56,973 bases of DNA, taken from a virus. The DNA lies in the IMG/VR virus record IMGVR_UViG_3300025120_000061, positions 1-56,973 of that record. One strand, given 5' to 3'. Under the pieces are notes generated by a model. That model made no database searches and was not told the DNA's origin. It saw only the letters and a program-made list of their open reading frames with translations. Position numbers and translations under genes: made by a program. Below are positions 26,340 to 33,744 of the stretch, piece by piece (position 1 is the first letter of the stretch; every line of letters starts with the position of its first letter).

Positions 26340-27350
26340 ATGAGTTTGTTCAAACGGGCCGCCGTATTCACGGATATTCACTTTGGTAACAAAAGCAATA
26401 GCCAGACTTTCAACAAGGATTGTTTGGACTTTGTAACTTGGTTTTGTAAAGAGGCTAAAGCGCAAGGTGCCGATACCTGCATCTTTATGGGCGATTGGCA
26501 TCATCAACGAGCAAGCATAAATGTTGCTACACTGAACTACAGTATTGCCGCATTGGATTTGCTTAACGATTCGTTTGATACAATCCACTTTATCCCTGGC
26601 AACCATGATGAATACTACAGAGACAAGCGTGACTACAACAGCGTTGCTTTTATTAAAAAGTTTGAGAACATACAGTTTTACAATGACATTACTACTGTAG
26701 ACGGTGTTGCATTTATTCCATGGTTAGTAGGTGATGAACACAAGCAGATGCGCAAAGTAAATGCTGACTATGTTATTGGTCACTTTGAACTTCCTCACTT
26801 TTATATGAATGCTATGGTGCAAATGCCTGATCATGGTGAACTAAATGCAGATGACTTTGGTCGTTGTGGAACTGTGTTTACAGGACATTTTCACAAGCGG
26901 CAAGAAAAAGGCAATGTTGTATACACAGGCAATGCATTTCCTCACAACTACAGCGATGCTGGCGATGATGATCGTGGACTAATGATATTGGATTGGGATG
27001 GCACAAGAGAATTTATTGCTTGGCCCGATCAGCCAAAGTATCGCACATTGAAAATAAGTCAACTGCTAGAAGGTCCTGAAAAGTATCTAGGTCCAAAGAC
27101 CTATGCTCGTGTTAACTTGGATGTGGACATCAGTTACGAAGAAGCAAACTTTATTAAAGAAACTTTTATACAAGAATACCAACTGCGTGAAATGAGTTTG
27201 ATCCCTGTAAAAGTTGAAGACATGGACATGCAAATCTCAGGTGAGATCAACTTTGAAAGTGTTGACACTATTGTTACCAGTCAACTGCAACAAATTGACA
27301 GCGAACAATACGATACTAACCTAATGTTAGACATTTATAGGAATCTTTAA
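26340..27350 (+). CDS. 47: Recombination nuclease subunit gp47 (Mre11/SbcD family)
   Basis: A 336-residue calcineurin-like phosphoesterase, the same size as T4 gp47 (about 339). The metal-binding motifs are all present: D-x-H in FTDIHFGN, GDWHH, GNHDE, GHFELPHF and GHFHKR near residue 185. With gp46 it forms the Mre11-Rad50-type complex that resects DNA ends for recombination-dependent replication and degrades host DNA. It starts at an ATG located at the predicted transcription start of its own promoter. Its stop overlaps the next ATG (TAATG). Confidence 0.96.
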   Translation: MSLFKRAAVFTDIHFGNKSNSQTFNKDCLDFVTWFCKEAKAQGADTCIFMGDWHHQRASINVATLNYSIAALDLLNDSFDTIHFIPGNHDEYYRDKRDYNSVAFIKKFENIQFYNDITTVDGVAFIPWLVGDEHKQMRKVNADYVIGHFELPHFYMNAMVQMPDHGELNADDFGRCGTVFTGHFHKRQEKGNVVYTGNAFPHNYSDAGDDDRGLMILDWDGTREFIAWPDQPKYRTLKISQLLEGPEKYLGPKTYARVNLDVDISYEEANFIKETFIQEYQLREMSLIPVKVEDMDMQISGEINFESVDTIVTSQLQQIDSEQYDTNLMLDIYRNL

Positions 27351-28159
27351 TGTATTACATACATTACCCAAGTGGTGGATTCGGGCATTTTATGCTACAA
27401 ATGCCAAGCATTTGTTTTGATGATGTTTTTTGTCCGCAAGAAACAAGCACATTCAGTAGCACCGGCAACAGCCACGACTATCCACTACATTGCAAAACTT
27501 GGCTTCTTAGTGCTCCGTTTATTAAAGAGAACTACTACGATTTTAAAAATAAGAAAAGTATTTGCTTAATAGATAGTGGTATACATGACGCAATACATAG
27601 AGGCACTGAAAATACTATAAGAATGTGTATTGATGAACACGCAAGAAGTATTGTGTTTCAGACTTGCAAAGAAAAAGCAGAACAGTTAAATTTTAATTTT
27701 GATCTAGAAGAATATCAAACAAGAGAACAGTTTAGTCTAGTATATCACCACTGTGATAAAAATCCAGATTTTTATCTCAACACTTGGAATCAAACTTCTA
27801 CAACAACTAATATTAACATTAGTGATTTATTTTTTAATCCAATCAGAGTGGTCACCTTATTAGAACCTCACTTTGGTAAATGCAATTGGGGTAAGTTTTG
27901 GAAGTTATGGAATGAATTTATTAATGCAAATCGCAAATACTACCAAGCACAGCATTTAGTAAATCGTGTAAAGTATGCGTTAGATACAGGGTTTGATTTT
28001 AAATTTAAAAAAGATTACAGTTTGCATGACCAAGGATACTTGAACTACTACATTGAAAAACGATATAAAATAAGCATTCCAGTTTATGATTATCAATATT
28101 GGTTCACAGGCACACAACACATTAGGCAGATGATCAATGAGATTACTAACGTTCAGTGA
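27350..28159 (+). CDS. Unknown protein with GGFGHF N-terminal motif
   Basis: A 269-residue protein that I do not recognise. It starts MYYIHYPSGGFGHFMLQMPS; a small-residue loop after a first strand of this kind occurs in several nucleotide- or sugar-nucleotide-binding transferases, including sulfotransferase-like and glycosyltransferase-like phage proteins, but no complete family signature follows. The rest is rich in Tyr, Phe, Asn and His, with a C-terminal segment KKDYSLHDQGYLNYYIEKRY. It starts at the gp47 stop (TAATG) and its end overlaps the following gene by 23 bases, so it is co-translated within the gp47-gp46 interval. No signal peptide or membrane segment was seen. Confidence 0.8.
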   Translation: MYYIHYPSGGFGHFMLQMPSICFDDVFCPQETSTFSSTGNSHDYPLHCKTWLLSAPFIKENYYDFKNKKSICLIDSGIHDAIHRGTENTIRMCIDEHARSIVFQTCKEKAEQLNFNFDLEEYQTREQFSLVYHHCDKNPDFYLNTWNQTSTTTNINISDLFFNPIRVVTLLEPHFGKCNWGKFWKLWNEFINANRKYYQAQHLVNRVKYALDTGFDFKFKKDYSLHDQGYLNYYIEKRYKISIPVYDYQYWFTGTQHIRQMINEITNVQ

Positions 28160-28892
28160 CGGTTTCGGAGATACTACACATAGCCCACTTTGGTATCAGC
28201 AGTTCTACAAGTGGCCTGATATAATTAAACTGATGTGCAAAAACATTGAGCTAGTTAACCTTAGTAGGTATGGAGCAGGTAACGAGTACATCATAAACGC
28301 ACTTAAACAAAACTATGCCAATGCTGATTTTGTTATAGTACAATGGGCATATCCTGCTAGGTTAGATTTAGTTTTAGATCACCAAGATGATTGTTGGCAA
28401 GAGCAAATAGCACTAGATCCTGTGTACAGTGAGAATATTGTTGAAATTAACAATGATCAGTACTGGCTAAGCAGTGCAAGCACCAATCCTGCAGTTGCGC
28501 AGTATCACAGCACAATTGCACTACGGCAACATCAAATACGCAGTCAGAACTATGTGGACTATGCACATAGACTATTACAAGATACGCCTTATCGTTTTAT
28601 GCTATGCGAAGACAGTTTGTATTTGCGAGAAACAGATGTTAGTCCAAATAGTTGGTGCTGGCACGATGAATATTTGGGTATGACTAGTTTTAAAAAAATT
28701 AGTAGATACTATAAAGAAGATGCAAAGGCTGATGTAATTCAACCTATCAGCCTTGTACAGTTTGACTTTATAAGAAAATATGTGCAGCCTTGTGTGGATT
28801 TTCCATGGCGCAACGAACGAGAAATACTTGCAGTAGAAAATATGTTGTATAAAAAATATCATGATGCTATAATAAACAAATGTTCAAATTAG
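28137..28892 (+). CDS. SGNH/GDSL-hydrolase-like protein
   Basis: A 251-residue protein with an SGNH-like layout: a first-strand motif LLTFSDGFGD in the block I position, then NLSRYGAGNEYIINAL resembling block III (G.N), followed by DFVIVQWAYPARLDLV, a pattern common in phage SGNH-like proteins. A convincing block V (DxxH) is not obvious; a WHDEYLG segment near residue 180 is the best candidate. If active it would be an esterase, perhaps acting on acylated surface glycans. It overlaps the preceding gene by 23 bases and its 3' end contains the gp46 promoter and the gp46 start codon (13-base overlap). Confidence 0.65.
   Translation: MRLLTFSDGFGDTTHSPLWYQQFYKWPDIIKLMCKNIELVNLSRYGAGNEYIINALKQNYANADFVIVQWAYPARLDLVLDHQDDCWQEQIALDPVYSENIVEINNDQYWLSSASTNPAVAQYHSTIALRQHQIRSQNYVDYAHRLLQDTPYRFMLCEDSLYLRETDVSPNSWCWHDEYLGMTSFKKISRYYKEDAKADVIQPISLVQFDFIRKYVQPCVDFPWRNEREILAVENMLYKKYHDAIINKCSN
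28845..28873 (+). promoter_or_regulatory. Sigma70-type promoter at gp46, predicted leaderless mRNA
   Basis: TTGTAT (28845-28850), a 17-base spacer and TATAAT (28868-28873) lie inside the end of the SGNH-like gene. The gp46 ATG is at 28880, six bases after the -10 element, the same spacing as at gp47. The 17 bases ending in the ATG differ from those at gp47 at two positions only. Confidence 0.7.
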
Positions 28893-30643
28893 ATACACTT
28901 ACAGTAAAAAACTTTATGAGCGTGGGTAACACCACACAAGCCATTGACTTTAACCGCAATGACCTTACACTGGTGCTAGGTGAAAACTTAGACACAGGAG
29001 GAGGAGATGCTGGCAGTAGAAATGGTACTGGCAAGACTACTATCATTAATGCGCTAAGTTACGCACTTTATGGTAATGCACTTACAAATATTCGCAAGGA
29101 CAACTTGATTAACAAAACCAATGGTAAGAACATGCTTACCACTGTGGAGTTTGAAAAAGATGGACTAGCATATCGTATTGAACGTGGACGTAAGCCAAAT
29201 GTGCTAAAGTTTTACATTAACAACAACGAGCAAGAAACAGAGGATAATGCACAAGGAGATAGCAGAGAAACACAAAAGGCTATCGAAGAACTGTTAGGTA
29301 TGTCACACGACATGTTTAAACATGTGCTTGCACTAAACACATACAGTGAACCTTTTCTAAGCATGCGCACCAACGATCAACGTGCTATCATTGAACAGTT
29401 GTTAGGTATTACTATTCTCAGTGAAAAAGCAGAAAATCTCAAAGAAATGGTGCGTGTAACTAAGAACAAGATTCAAGAAGAAGAGTTCCGTATCAAAGCA
29501 GTCGAAGATGCTAACGGCAAAATTGTAGAGCAAGTTGATGCACTAAAACGCAGACAGCGTATGTGGCAAGACAAAAAAGATCAGGACATTGCAAACTTTA
29601 AAACAGCAATAAACGACCTTAGTCATGTTGACATTGACGAAGAGCTTAGAGCGCACACTGAACTTGCAGACTGGAATACACTAAACAATGCACAAGTGCA
29701 ACTACAAAAAGACGTTGCTGCACTGCAAGCACAGGAAGGCAGAGCAGAGCGCGATGTTAAAAAAGCAAACAAAGCTCTAGTAGGATGGCAAGATGGAGTG
29801 TGTCATAGTTGCAATCAAAGCATTACACACTTAGATAGTCATAAACAAGAGATTGAAAAAGCGGAGAAGGAACATGACGAAGCAAATAATTTCCTTACAG
29901 AATTACAAACAGCAATTACAGAGCTCAGAGCTCAAGAAGAAACAGTCCCAAGCAAACCACGAACTTTCTATGATAGCGCCAATGATGCACACAACCATCG
30001 TTCAAGCCTATCCACACTGGAATCACAACTACAAAGTAAGCAAGATGAAAGTGACCCTTACACCGATCAAATAGCAGAAATGGAAACTACTGCAGTTCAG
30101 GAGGTTACCTGGGATAGTATAAATGAACTTACCCGGGTGCAGAATCATCAAGAGTTCTTGCTTAAACTGCTTACTAACAAAGACAGTTTTATCCGCAAAC
30201 GTATTATTGATCAGAACCTTGCATACTTAAATACAAGACTAGAAGGTTACCTGGGCGCAGTTGGACTACCACACACGGTGGTGTTCCAAAATGATCTAAC
30301 AGTAGAAATACAAGAACTAGGTAGAGACTTGGACTTTGACAACTTGAGCAGAGGTGAACGTAACAGACTTATACTAAGCCTAAGTTGGGCGTTCCGTGAT
30401 GTTTGGGAAAGCCTATATCAGCCAATCAACTTGTTGTTTATTGACGAACTAGTTGACAGTGGCATGGATAGTGCAGGTGTAGAAAACGCCATGGGTGTAC
30501 TAAAACGAATGAGCAGAGAGCGTAACAAAAGTGTATGGCTAGTAAGTCACAAAGATGAACTTATAGGGCGTGTCAACAATGTACTTAAAGTTATCAAAGA
30601 AAATGGCTTTACTAGTTATGATACTGATGTAGAACTAGTATGA
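28880..30643 (+). CDS. 46: Recombination nuclease ATPase gp46 (Rad50/SbcC family)
   Basis: An SMC-like ATPase of 587 residues (T4 gp46 about 560). Seen: Walker A near residues 45-53 (GSRNGTGKT), a coiled-coil arm with a zinc hook CHSC near residue 308, the ABC signature LSRGERNR near 489, Walker B LLFIDE near 519 and a following D-loop SGMD. It partners gp47 in end resection and recombination-dependent replication. The insertion GGGDAG just before Walker A lengthens the P-loop region. The start is at the predicted transcription start of an internal promoter, and the stop overlaps the radical SAM start (ATGA). Confidence 0.96.
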   Translation: MFKLDTLTVKNFMSVGNTTQAIDFNRNDLTLVLGENLDTGGGDAGSRNGTGKTTIINALSYALYGNALTNIRKDNLINKTNGKNMLTTVEFEKDGLAYRIERGRKPNVLKFYINNNEQETEDNAQGDSRETQKAIEELLGMSHDMFKHVLALNTYSEPFLSMRTNDQRAIIEQLLGITILSEKAENLKEMVRVTKNKIQEEEFRIKAVEDANGKIVEQVDALKRRQRMWQDKKDQDIANFKTAINDLSHVDIDEELRAHTELADWNTLNNAQVQLQKDVAALQAQEGRAERDVKKANKALVGWQDGVCHSCNQSITHLDSHKQEIEKAEKEHDEANNFLTELQTAITELRAQEETVPSKPRTFYDSANDAHNHRSSLSTLESQLQSKQDESDPYTDQIAEMETTAVQEVTWDSINELTRVQNHQEFLLKLLTNKDSFIRKRIIDQNLAYLNTRLEGYLGAVGLPHTVVFQNDLTVEIQELGRDLDFDNLSRGERNRLILSLSWAFRDVWESLYQPINLLFIDELVDSGMDSAGVENAMGVLKRMSRERNKSVWLVSHKDELIGRVNNVLKVIKENGFTSYDTDVELV

Positions 30644-31539
30644 CCAAGATACTGCACTTTGAACCTACCAGCAGATGCAATGCTGCTTGCCCTATGTGTG
30701 CAAGAAATATAAACGGTAACGGGTGCGTTGTTAGCCTTGCAGATCTAAGTTTTGATAAATTTCAAGCACATGTCACCAGTAGGCTAATAAGTTTAGAGAA
30801 GATATTTTTCTGCGGGAGCCTAGGTGACCCATGTGCAGACAAAGACTTGCTTAAAAAAATTGCATGGGTGAAAGGTATTCGTCCTAGTATCGTTGTTGGT
30901 ATTAACACAAACGGTAGTATACGAAATCCTAAATGGTGGACAGAATGTGCTGAACTTCTTACTGGCATTTACGATTACGTTGTGTTTAGTATAGATGGAT
31001 TAGCTGATACTAATCATATATATAGAGTAGGTGTGCAGTTTGATAAAATTATGCAAAATGCACAAGCATACATAGAAGCAGGCGGCAGTGCGCATTGGGA
31101 CATGCTAGTATTTGATCATAATAAACATCAAATAGAAGATTGTAAGCAACTAGCTGATTCAATGAGATTTACTTGGTTTCGTAGCAAAGAAACAGATAGA
31201 TGGGATCAATTTACATTTGAAAACATTAAAGCAGCAAATGAACATAATTATATTGACTACACAGTTGTAAACAGTATAACATGTGAGAGGAATATAGAAT
31301 CTAGTACATACATAGATTACCAAGGACAAGAATTTCCTTGTTGTCACATTGGAGAAATGTATTACAGCCAAACACAAGAACACGATCATACAGATATAAA
31401 AGAATTTACACCAAAAGAATTAATGACGGAATATCAAACAAGACTAGTTAACAACAGTCCGTTTTATGTGTGTAAAAGAAGTTGCGGAAAGATTGTAAAT
31501 AAGCGGTCGCAATGGAAACAAGAAATTCAACTAAGATAG
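30640..31539 (+). CDS. Radical SAM protein with SPASM-like C-terminal cysteines
   Basis: A 299-residue radical SAM enzyme. The iron-sulphur motif CxxxCxxC is complete (Cys13, Cys17, Cys20 in SRCNAACPMC). Other fold signs are CGSLGDP near residues 58-64 (the GGE/GEP position), INTNGS at 88-93 and FSIDG at 116-120. The C-terminal third has Cys215, Cys234-Cys235, Cys278 and Cys282, arranged like a SPASM or twitch auxiliary cluster, common in peptide- or protein-modifying members. Substrate unknown: candidates are a virion or host protein or a small peptide. The ATGA overlap with gp46 couples its translation to recombination genes. No peptide precursor gene is obvious, although the 57-residue gene downstream is adjacent. 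Confidence 0.85.
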   Translation: MTKILHFEPTSRCNAACPMCARNINGNGCVVSLADLSFDKFQAHVTSRLISLEKIFFCGSLGDPCADKDLLKKIAWVKGIRPSIVVGINTNGSIRNPKWWTECAELLTGIYDYVVFSIDGLADTNHIYRVGVQFDKIMQNAQAYIEAGGSAHWDMLVFDHNKHQIEDCKQLADSMRFTWFRSKETDRWDQFTFENIKAANEHNYIDYTVVNSITCERNIESSTYIDYQGQEFPCCHIGEMYYSQTQEHDHTDIKEFTPKELMTEYQTRLVNNSPFYVCKRSCGKIVNKRSQWKQEIQLR

Positions 31540-31548
31540 GAGACAGAG

Positions 31549-31722
31549 ATGTCACACGAACAAATTACAGAACAGTACGAAGCATACTTGAAAGAGCATG
31601 CAGCATTTGAAGAAAAAGGCGTAAAAGCCGCAGCAACTCGCGCTCGTAAAGCACTAGGTGAACTGGGCAAACTTACTAAAGCACGCCGCGCTGAGATTCA
31701 GGAAAAGAAGAACAGCATGTAA
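31549..31722 (+). CDS. Small basic helical protein, 57 residues
   Basis: A short gene with a strong ribosome site (AGGAGA, 5 bases before the ATG). The product begins MSHEQITEQYEAYLKEHA and continues with a Lys/Arg/Ala-rich helix containing KAAATRARKALGEL and KARRAEIQEKK. It is predicted to be entirely helical, with net positive charge in the C-terminal two thirds, resembling small histone-like or nucleic-acid-binding proteins of marine T4-like phages. It lies 9 bases after the radical SAM gene in the same direction. A DNA- or RNA-binding role is inferred from composition only. A less likely alternative is a substrate of the adjacent radical SAM enzyme. Confidence 0.8.
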   Translation: MSHEQITEQYEAYLKEHAAFEEKGVKAAATRARKALGELGKLTKARRAEIQEKKNSM

Positions 31723-31743
31723 TTCTGCATATATACAAAGCAC

Positions 31744-32172
31744 ATGGAACAACACTGGTACTATAATAACGAAATTATCGAAGAACTACCAGAAGGTTCT
31801 GTGGGCTTTGTTTATTTGATTACAAACTTGACTAACAATAGAAAATACATTGGCAAAAAACTGGCACAATTCAAAAGAACTAAACCACCCCTAAAAGGCA
31901 GAAAAAACAAAAGGCGTAGCACTGTTGAAAGTGACTGGCGCGAATATTACGGCTCATCCGACGAACTATCAGCAGACGTTGCTGAACTAGGCCCACAAAG
32001 TTTCAAACGTGAAATCCTGTTCTATTGCACTAGCAAAAGTGAACTAAGTTATGTTGAAGCGAGAGAACAATTCAATCACAAAGTATTAGAATCTGACGAA
32101 TGGTACAACGGGCACATTAGAGTGAGAGTACATCAAAAAGGTATTCTCAACAACAAACAATTAAATGGCTAG
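31744..32172 (+). CDS. GIY-YIG-type endonuclease
   Basis: A 142-residue protein whose N-terminus has the two-part GIY-YIG signature as FVYLITNLTNNRKYIGKK (about residues 22-39), followed by a basic Lys/Arg-rich loop (residues about 43-60) and the segment SDWREYYGSSDEL. The family cuts DNA and is used in phages for homing or for host DNA degradation. The usual catalytic Glu may be in SYVEAREQF near residue 110. There is no good ribosome site before the ATG. It is the last plus-strand gene before the structured non-coding block at 32173-32577, a location that makes a homing-type origin conceivable but unproven. Confidence 0.75.
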   Translation: MEQHWYYNNEIIEELPEGSVGFVYLITNLTNNRKYIGKKLAQFKRTKPPLKGRKNKRRSTVESDWREYYGSSDELSADVAELGPQSFKREILFYCTSKSELSYVEAREQFNHKVLESDEWYNGHIRVRVHQKGILNNKQLNG

Positions 32173-32443
32173 ATAGTGTTACAATAGAATTAATTTGGCG
32201 TTTACGGTCTACGCATTAAACCGTCGTTAACACAAGTAAAACCAACTTTAGGCACAAAAGATAGCGGCTCTGAGAAAAAGCAACCGCGACTGGACATGTA
32301 TTGCTGTTATGATATATGTAAGGTTCCGAAACTATCAGTGAAGGCTGAAGTAGGGGGTAAACGGGTTTCCGCCTCCGTGCAGCAATGCAATCTTCTTATA
32401 ACAGATGAGCGAGACACGCAGATGATGGCGTCTTTTTTCATGG

Positions 32444-32465
32444 CTTCGCCCGGCAACGGGTGAAG
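32444..32465. repeat. GNRA-capped hairpin
   Basis: CTTCGCCCG - GCAA - CGGGTGAAG forms a 9-base-pair stem (one G-T) closed by a GCAA tetraloop on the plus strand. GNRA loops are typical of structured RNA rather than of rho-independent terminators, and there is no T-run after it. Confidence 0.6.
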
Positions 32466-32493
32466 TATGAGTTCAACTTCGAGATGATAGCAC

Positions 32494-32551
32494 TTCACTT
32501 CGTTCATAATATAATGTGTTCTAATAAAAAAAAGTGATTGAACGAAGTGAA
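32494..32551. repeat. Perfect 12-base inverted repeat
   Basis: TTCACTTCGTTC (32494-32505) and GAACGAAGTGAA (32540-32551) are perfect complements separated by 34 AT-rich bases that include a run of eight A. On the minus strand this follows the gp26/gp51 terminator hairpin and offers a T8 tract. Confidence 0.7.
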
Positions 32552-32557
32552 AAGAAC

Positions 32558-32577
32558 GAATGAGCTTTAGCTCATTC
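32558..32577. terminator. Hairpin between convergent operons, probable bidirectional terminator
   Basis: GAATGAGC - TTTA - GCTCATTC, a perfect 8-base-pair stem abutting the stop codon (32578-32580) of the gp51-like frame. The T-tracts on both sides are weak (TTAAATT on plus, GTTCTTTTC on minus), so efficiency is uncertain. Confidence 0.6.
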
Positions 32578-32811
32578 TTAAATTATCAATTGATTAGCTT
32601 TCTTACTCATTTCTAAATTCTCTTCGATAACTTCGTTAAAGAATTTAAAGTCTGACATAGGTAAATCTAAGAGTTCGCTGTAAGTAACTCCGCCTCGCAT
32701 ATACCAACATAACTGCGCAATGGTTTTCTTGATGCGAGCTATTTCTTTTTCGAATCCATTAAGTAGCCTCTCAATCTCAGGATTAGGTAATGCTAAGAGG
32801 CGAATACGAAA
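32578..32811 (-). CDS. 51: gp51-like extension, -1 frame relative to gp26 (frameshift product)
   Basis: An open frame encoding 77 residues after the shift point, with no ATG, GTG or TTG for its first about 36 codons. It contains a helix PNPEIERLLNGFEKEIARIK, then LCWYMRGGVTYSELLDLPMS and FFNEVIEENLEMSKK. I recognise the MRGG(V/I).Y pattern as typical of the small gp51-type baseplate-hub assembly proteins of marine T4-like phages. The frame is open only from 32823, just upstream of the slippery site, because a TGA closes it there. Reading through the shift gives a 371-residue gp26-gp51 fusion (base 32811 read twice). An internal ATG at the MRGG would give only 42 residues. Confidence 0.75.
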   Translation of the reverse strand, partial: FRIRLLALPNPEIERLLNGFEKEIARIKKTIAQLCWYMRGGVTYSELLDLPMSDFKFFNEVIEENLEMSKKANQLII

Positions 32812-32817
32812 AAATTT
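32766..32817 (-). promoter_or_regulatory. Programmed -1 ribosomal frameshift signal
   Basis: On the minus strand the gp26 codons AAT TTT form the slippery heptamer A AAT TTT (complement of 32811-32817), fitting X XXY YYZ. After a 9-base spacer, GCCTCTTA (32801-32794) pairs with TGAGAGGC (32773-32766): six Watson-Crick pairs, one G-T and one A-T, with a 20-base loop. The -1 frame then stays open for 77 codons, whereas the gp26 frame stops five codons after the heptamer. Confidence 0.75.
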
Positions 32818-33692
32818 GCTTGGTCAAACGTAAATGGGCTTTGATACTTGTGACTGCATTCATCACAGGTGTGTTCTACAGTTTTATCTGGAATGCCTGC
32901 ATTAATCTGATCTAGTTTTTTCTTTACGCTATCAAACAACTGTCTTTCACTGTTTGTTACATATTCTTCAATAAACTCTGGATCTGATACATGTTCACCA
33001 TCAGGTGTAACAATTTGAACAATTGTATTGCTAACATTTTTCACAGTATACTCTGTCATCTTTTTAAAGATCTTATAGAACCGTTCTTGTTTTTCTTCTT
33101 CACTGAGTGTACTGTCTCCAATAACACTTACCAGTCTTTGCTGTTCGAACCTTTCAATGTTTTGCATATTAATAGTATCATAGTCAATAGGCTTTAGATA
33201 TATTTGCATGCCTTTGTATTCAAATGGTTGTGCATATCCTGTCATATCTACTGGAATATCCATGAAAATACGCAGATCAATTTCGTATTCGTCAGTGTTT
33301 TCGCAACTTGGACAGCTACTGGTATATTCCATTTTTTCACCGTAACTAGCAATTCTAATGCCAATTAACACTGTATCTAAATCAGTAGCAGGTAATGCCC
33401 AAGCATTTTTAATGTTTGGTATACAACTGTGAATCATATCTACCACTGCTTGTCCGTTAAGCAACGCATCTGGAGTATTGAGTGCAATTTCGTCTCTGGT
33501 GCTCATGGGCATTACAGGTATTTCATTGCTAACGGGCATTTCTAGCGCACCTGCTAGCCAATACTGACCATTGCTGGGTAGTTTGATGTAAATTGCAGGC
33601 TGCCGCATAAATTTTTGTAGAGGATTTGTTCTGTTTTGCATATGTGCAACTTGCTCAGGATTCATTGAAAAGTTCTCGGGTACTTCGACCAT
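32793..33692 (-). CDS. 26: Baseplate hub/assembly protein gp26
   Basis: T4 gp26-type baseplate protein of 299 residues (T4 about 208), starting MVEVPENFSMNPEQ. The ATG at 33692 has GGAG six bases upstream; an upstream extension of the frame lacks support. Two CxxC pairs, CPSC near residue 155 and CDEC near 280, suggest a zinc ribbon. The end TFDQANFFVFAS is typical of the family. In T4, gp26 and gp51 are needed for assembling the hub around the tape measure, though gp51 is a separate gene there. A perfect late promoter at 33737-33744 drives it. Just before the stop the frame crosses a slippery heptamer leading into the gp51-like frame. Confidence 0.85.
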   Translation of the reverse strand: MVEVPENFSMNPEQVAHMQNRTNPLQKFMRQPAIYIKLPSNGQYWLAGALEMPVSNEIPVMPMSTRDEIALNTPDALLNGQAVVDMIHSCIPNIKNAWALPATDLDTVLIGIRIASYGEKMEYTSSCPSCENTDEYEIDLRIFMDIPVDMTGYAQPFEYKGMQIYLKPIDYDTINMQNIERFEQQRLVSVIGDSTLSEEEKQERFYKIFKKMTEYTVKNVSNTIVQIVTPDGEHVSDPEFIEEYVTNSERQLFDSVKKKLDQINAGIPDKTVEHTCDECSHKYQSPFTFDQANFFVFAS

Positions 33693-33714
33693 GTGTTTCT
33701 CCAGGTAAATACAT

Positions 33715-33722
33715 AATAAATA
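33715..33722 (+). promoter_or_regulatory. T4-type late promoter for the tape-measure gene (AATAAATA)
   Basis: AATAAATA lies 48 bases upstream of the preferred tape-measure start and differs from the consensus only in the first base. It faces away from the gp26 promoter at 33737-33744. Confidence 0.55.
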
Positions 33723-33736
33723 TGATACTGTGTGTA

Positions 33737-33744
33737 TATTTATA
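33737..33744 (-). promoter_or_regulatory. Perfect T4-type late promoter TATAAATA for gp26
   Basis: The minus strand reads TATAAATA, 44 bases upstream of the gp26 ATG, in the divergent gap between gp26 and the tape-measure gene. Confidence 0.75.

Larger units (their letters stand above)
32173..32557. other. Non-coding block rich in inverted repeats, candidate structured RNA or origin
   Basis: About 385 bases with no convincing gene, between convergent genes. It looks more GC-rich locally than its surroundings and has many short pairings: ACGGT/ACCGT near 32200, a 9-base stem (one G-T pair) with a GCAA tetraloop at 32444-32465, ATTGCTG (32300-32306) with CAGCAAT (32380-32386), and CTGTTAT (32304-32310) with ATAACAG (32398-32404), the last two being mutually exclusive. 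A weak -10 (TACAAT, 32180-32185) lies at its left end. It matches no RNA family I know: not tmRNA, RNase P, 6S or a tRNA. A 66-codon minus-strand frame inside (32307-32507) lacks gene-like features. Confidence 0.5.

Noticed and set aside
31723-31743. Leaderless promoter before the GIY-YIG gene (TATATA near 31730)
   Set aside because: The -10 is poor and there is no -35; translation from readthrough mRNA is as likely.
32307-32507. 66-codon minus-strand frame inside the non-coding block
   Set aside because: No ribosome site, a cysteine-rich unusual composition, and overlap with strong RNA-like inverted repeats; not gene-like.
32173-32557. tmRNA, RNase P RNA, 6S RNA or group I intron in the non-coding block
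   Set aside because: No tRNA-like ends or tag frame, no conserved RNase P segments, and no convincing group I P/Q/R/S elements; left unassigned.
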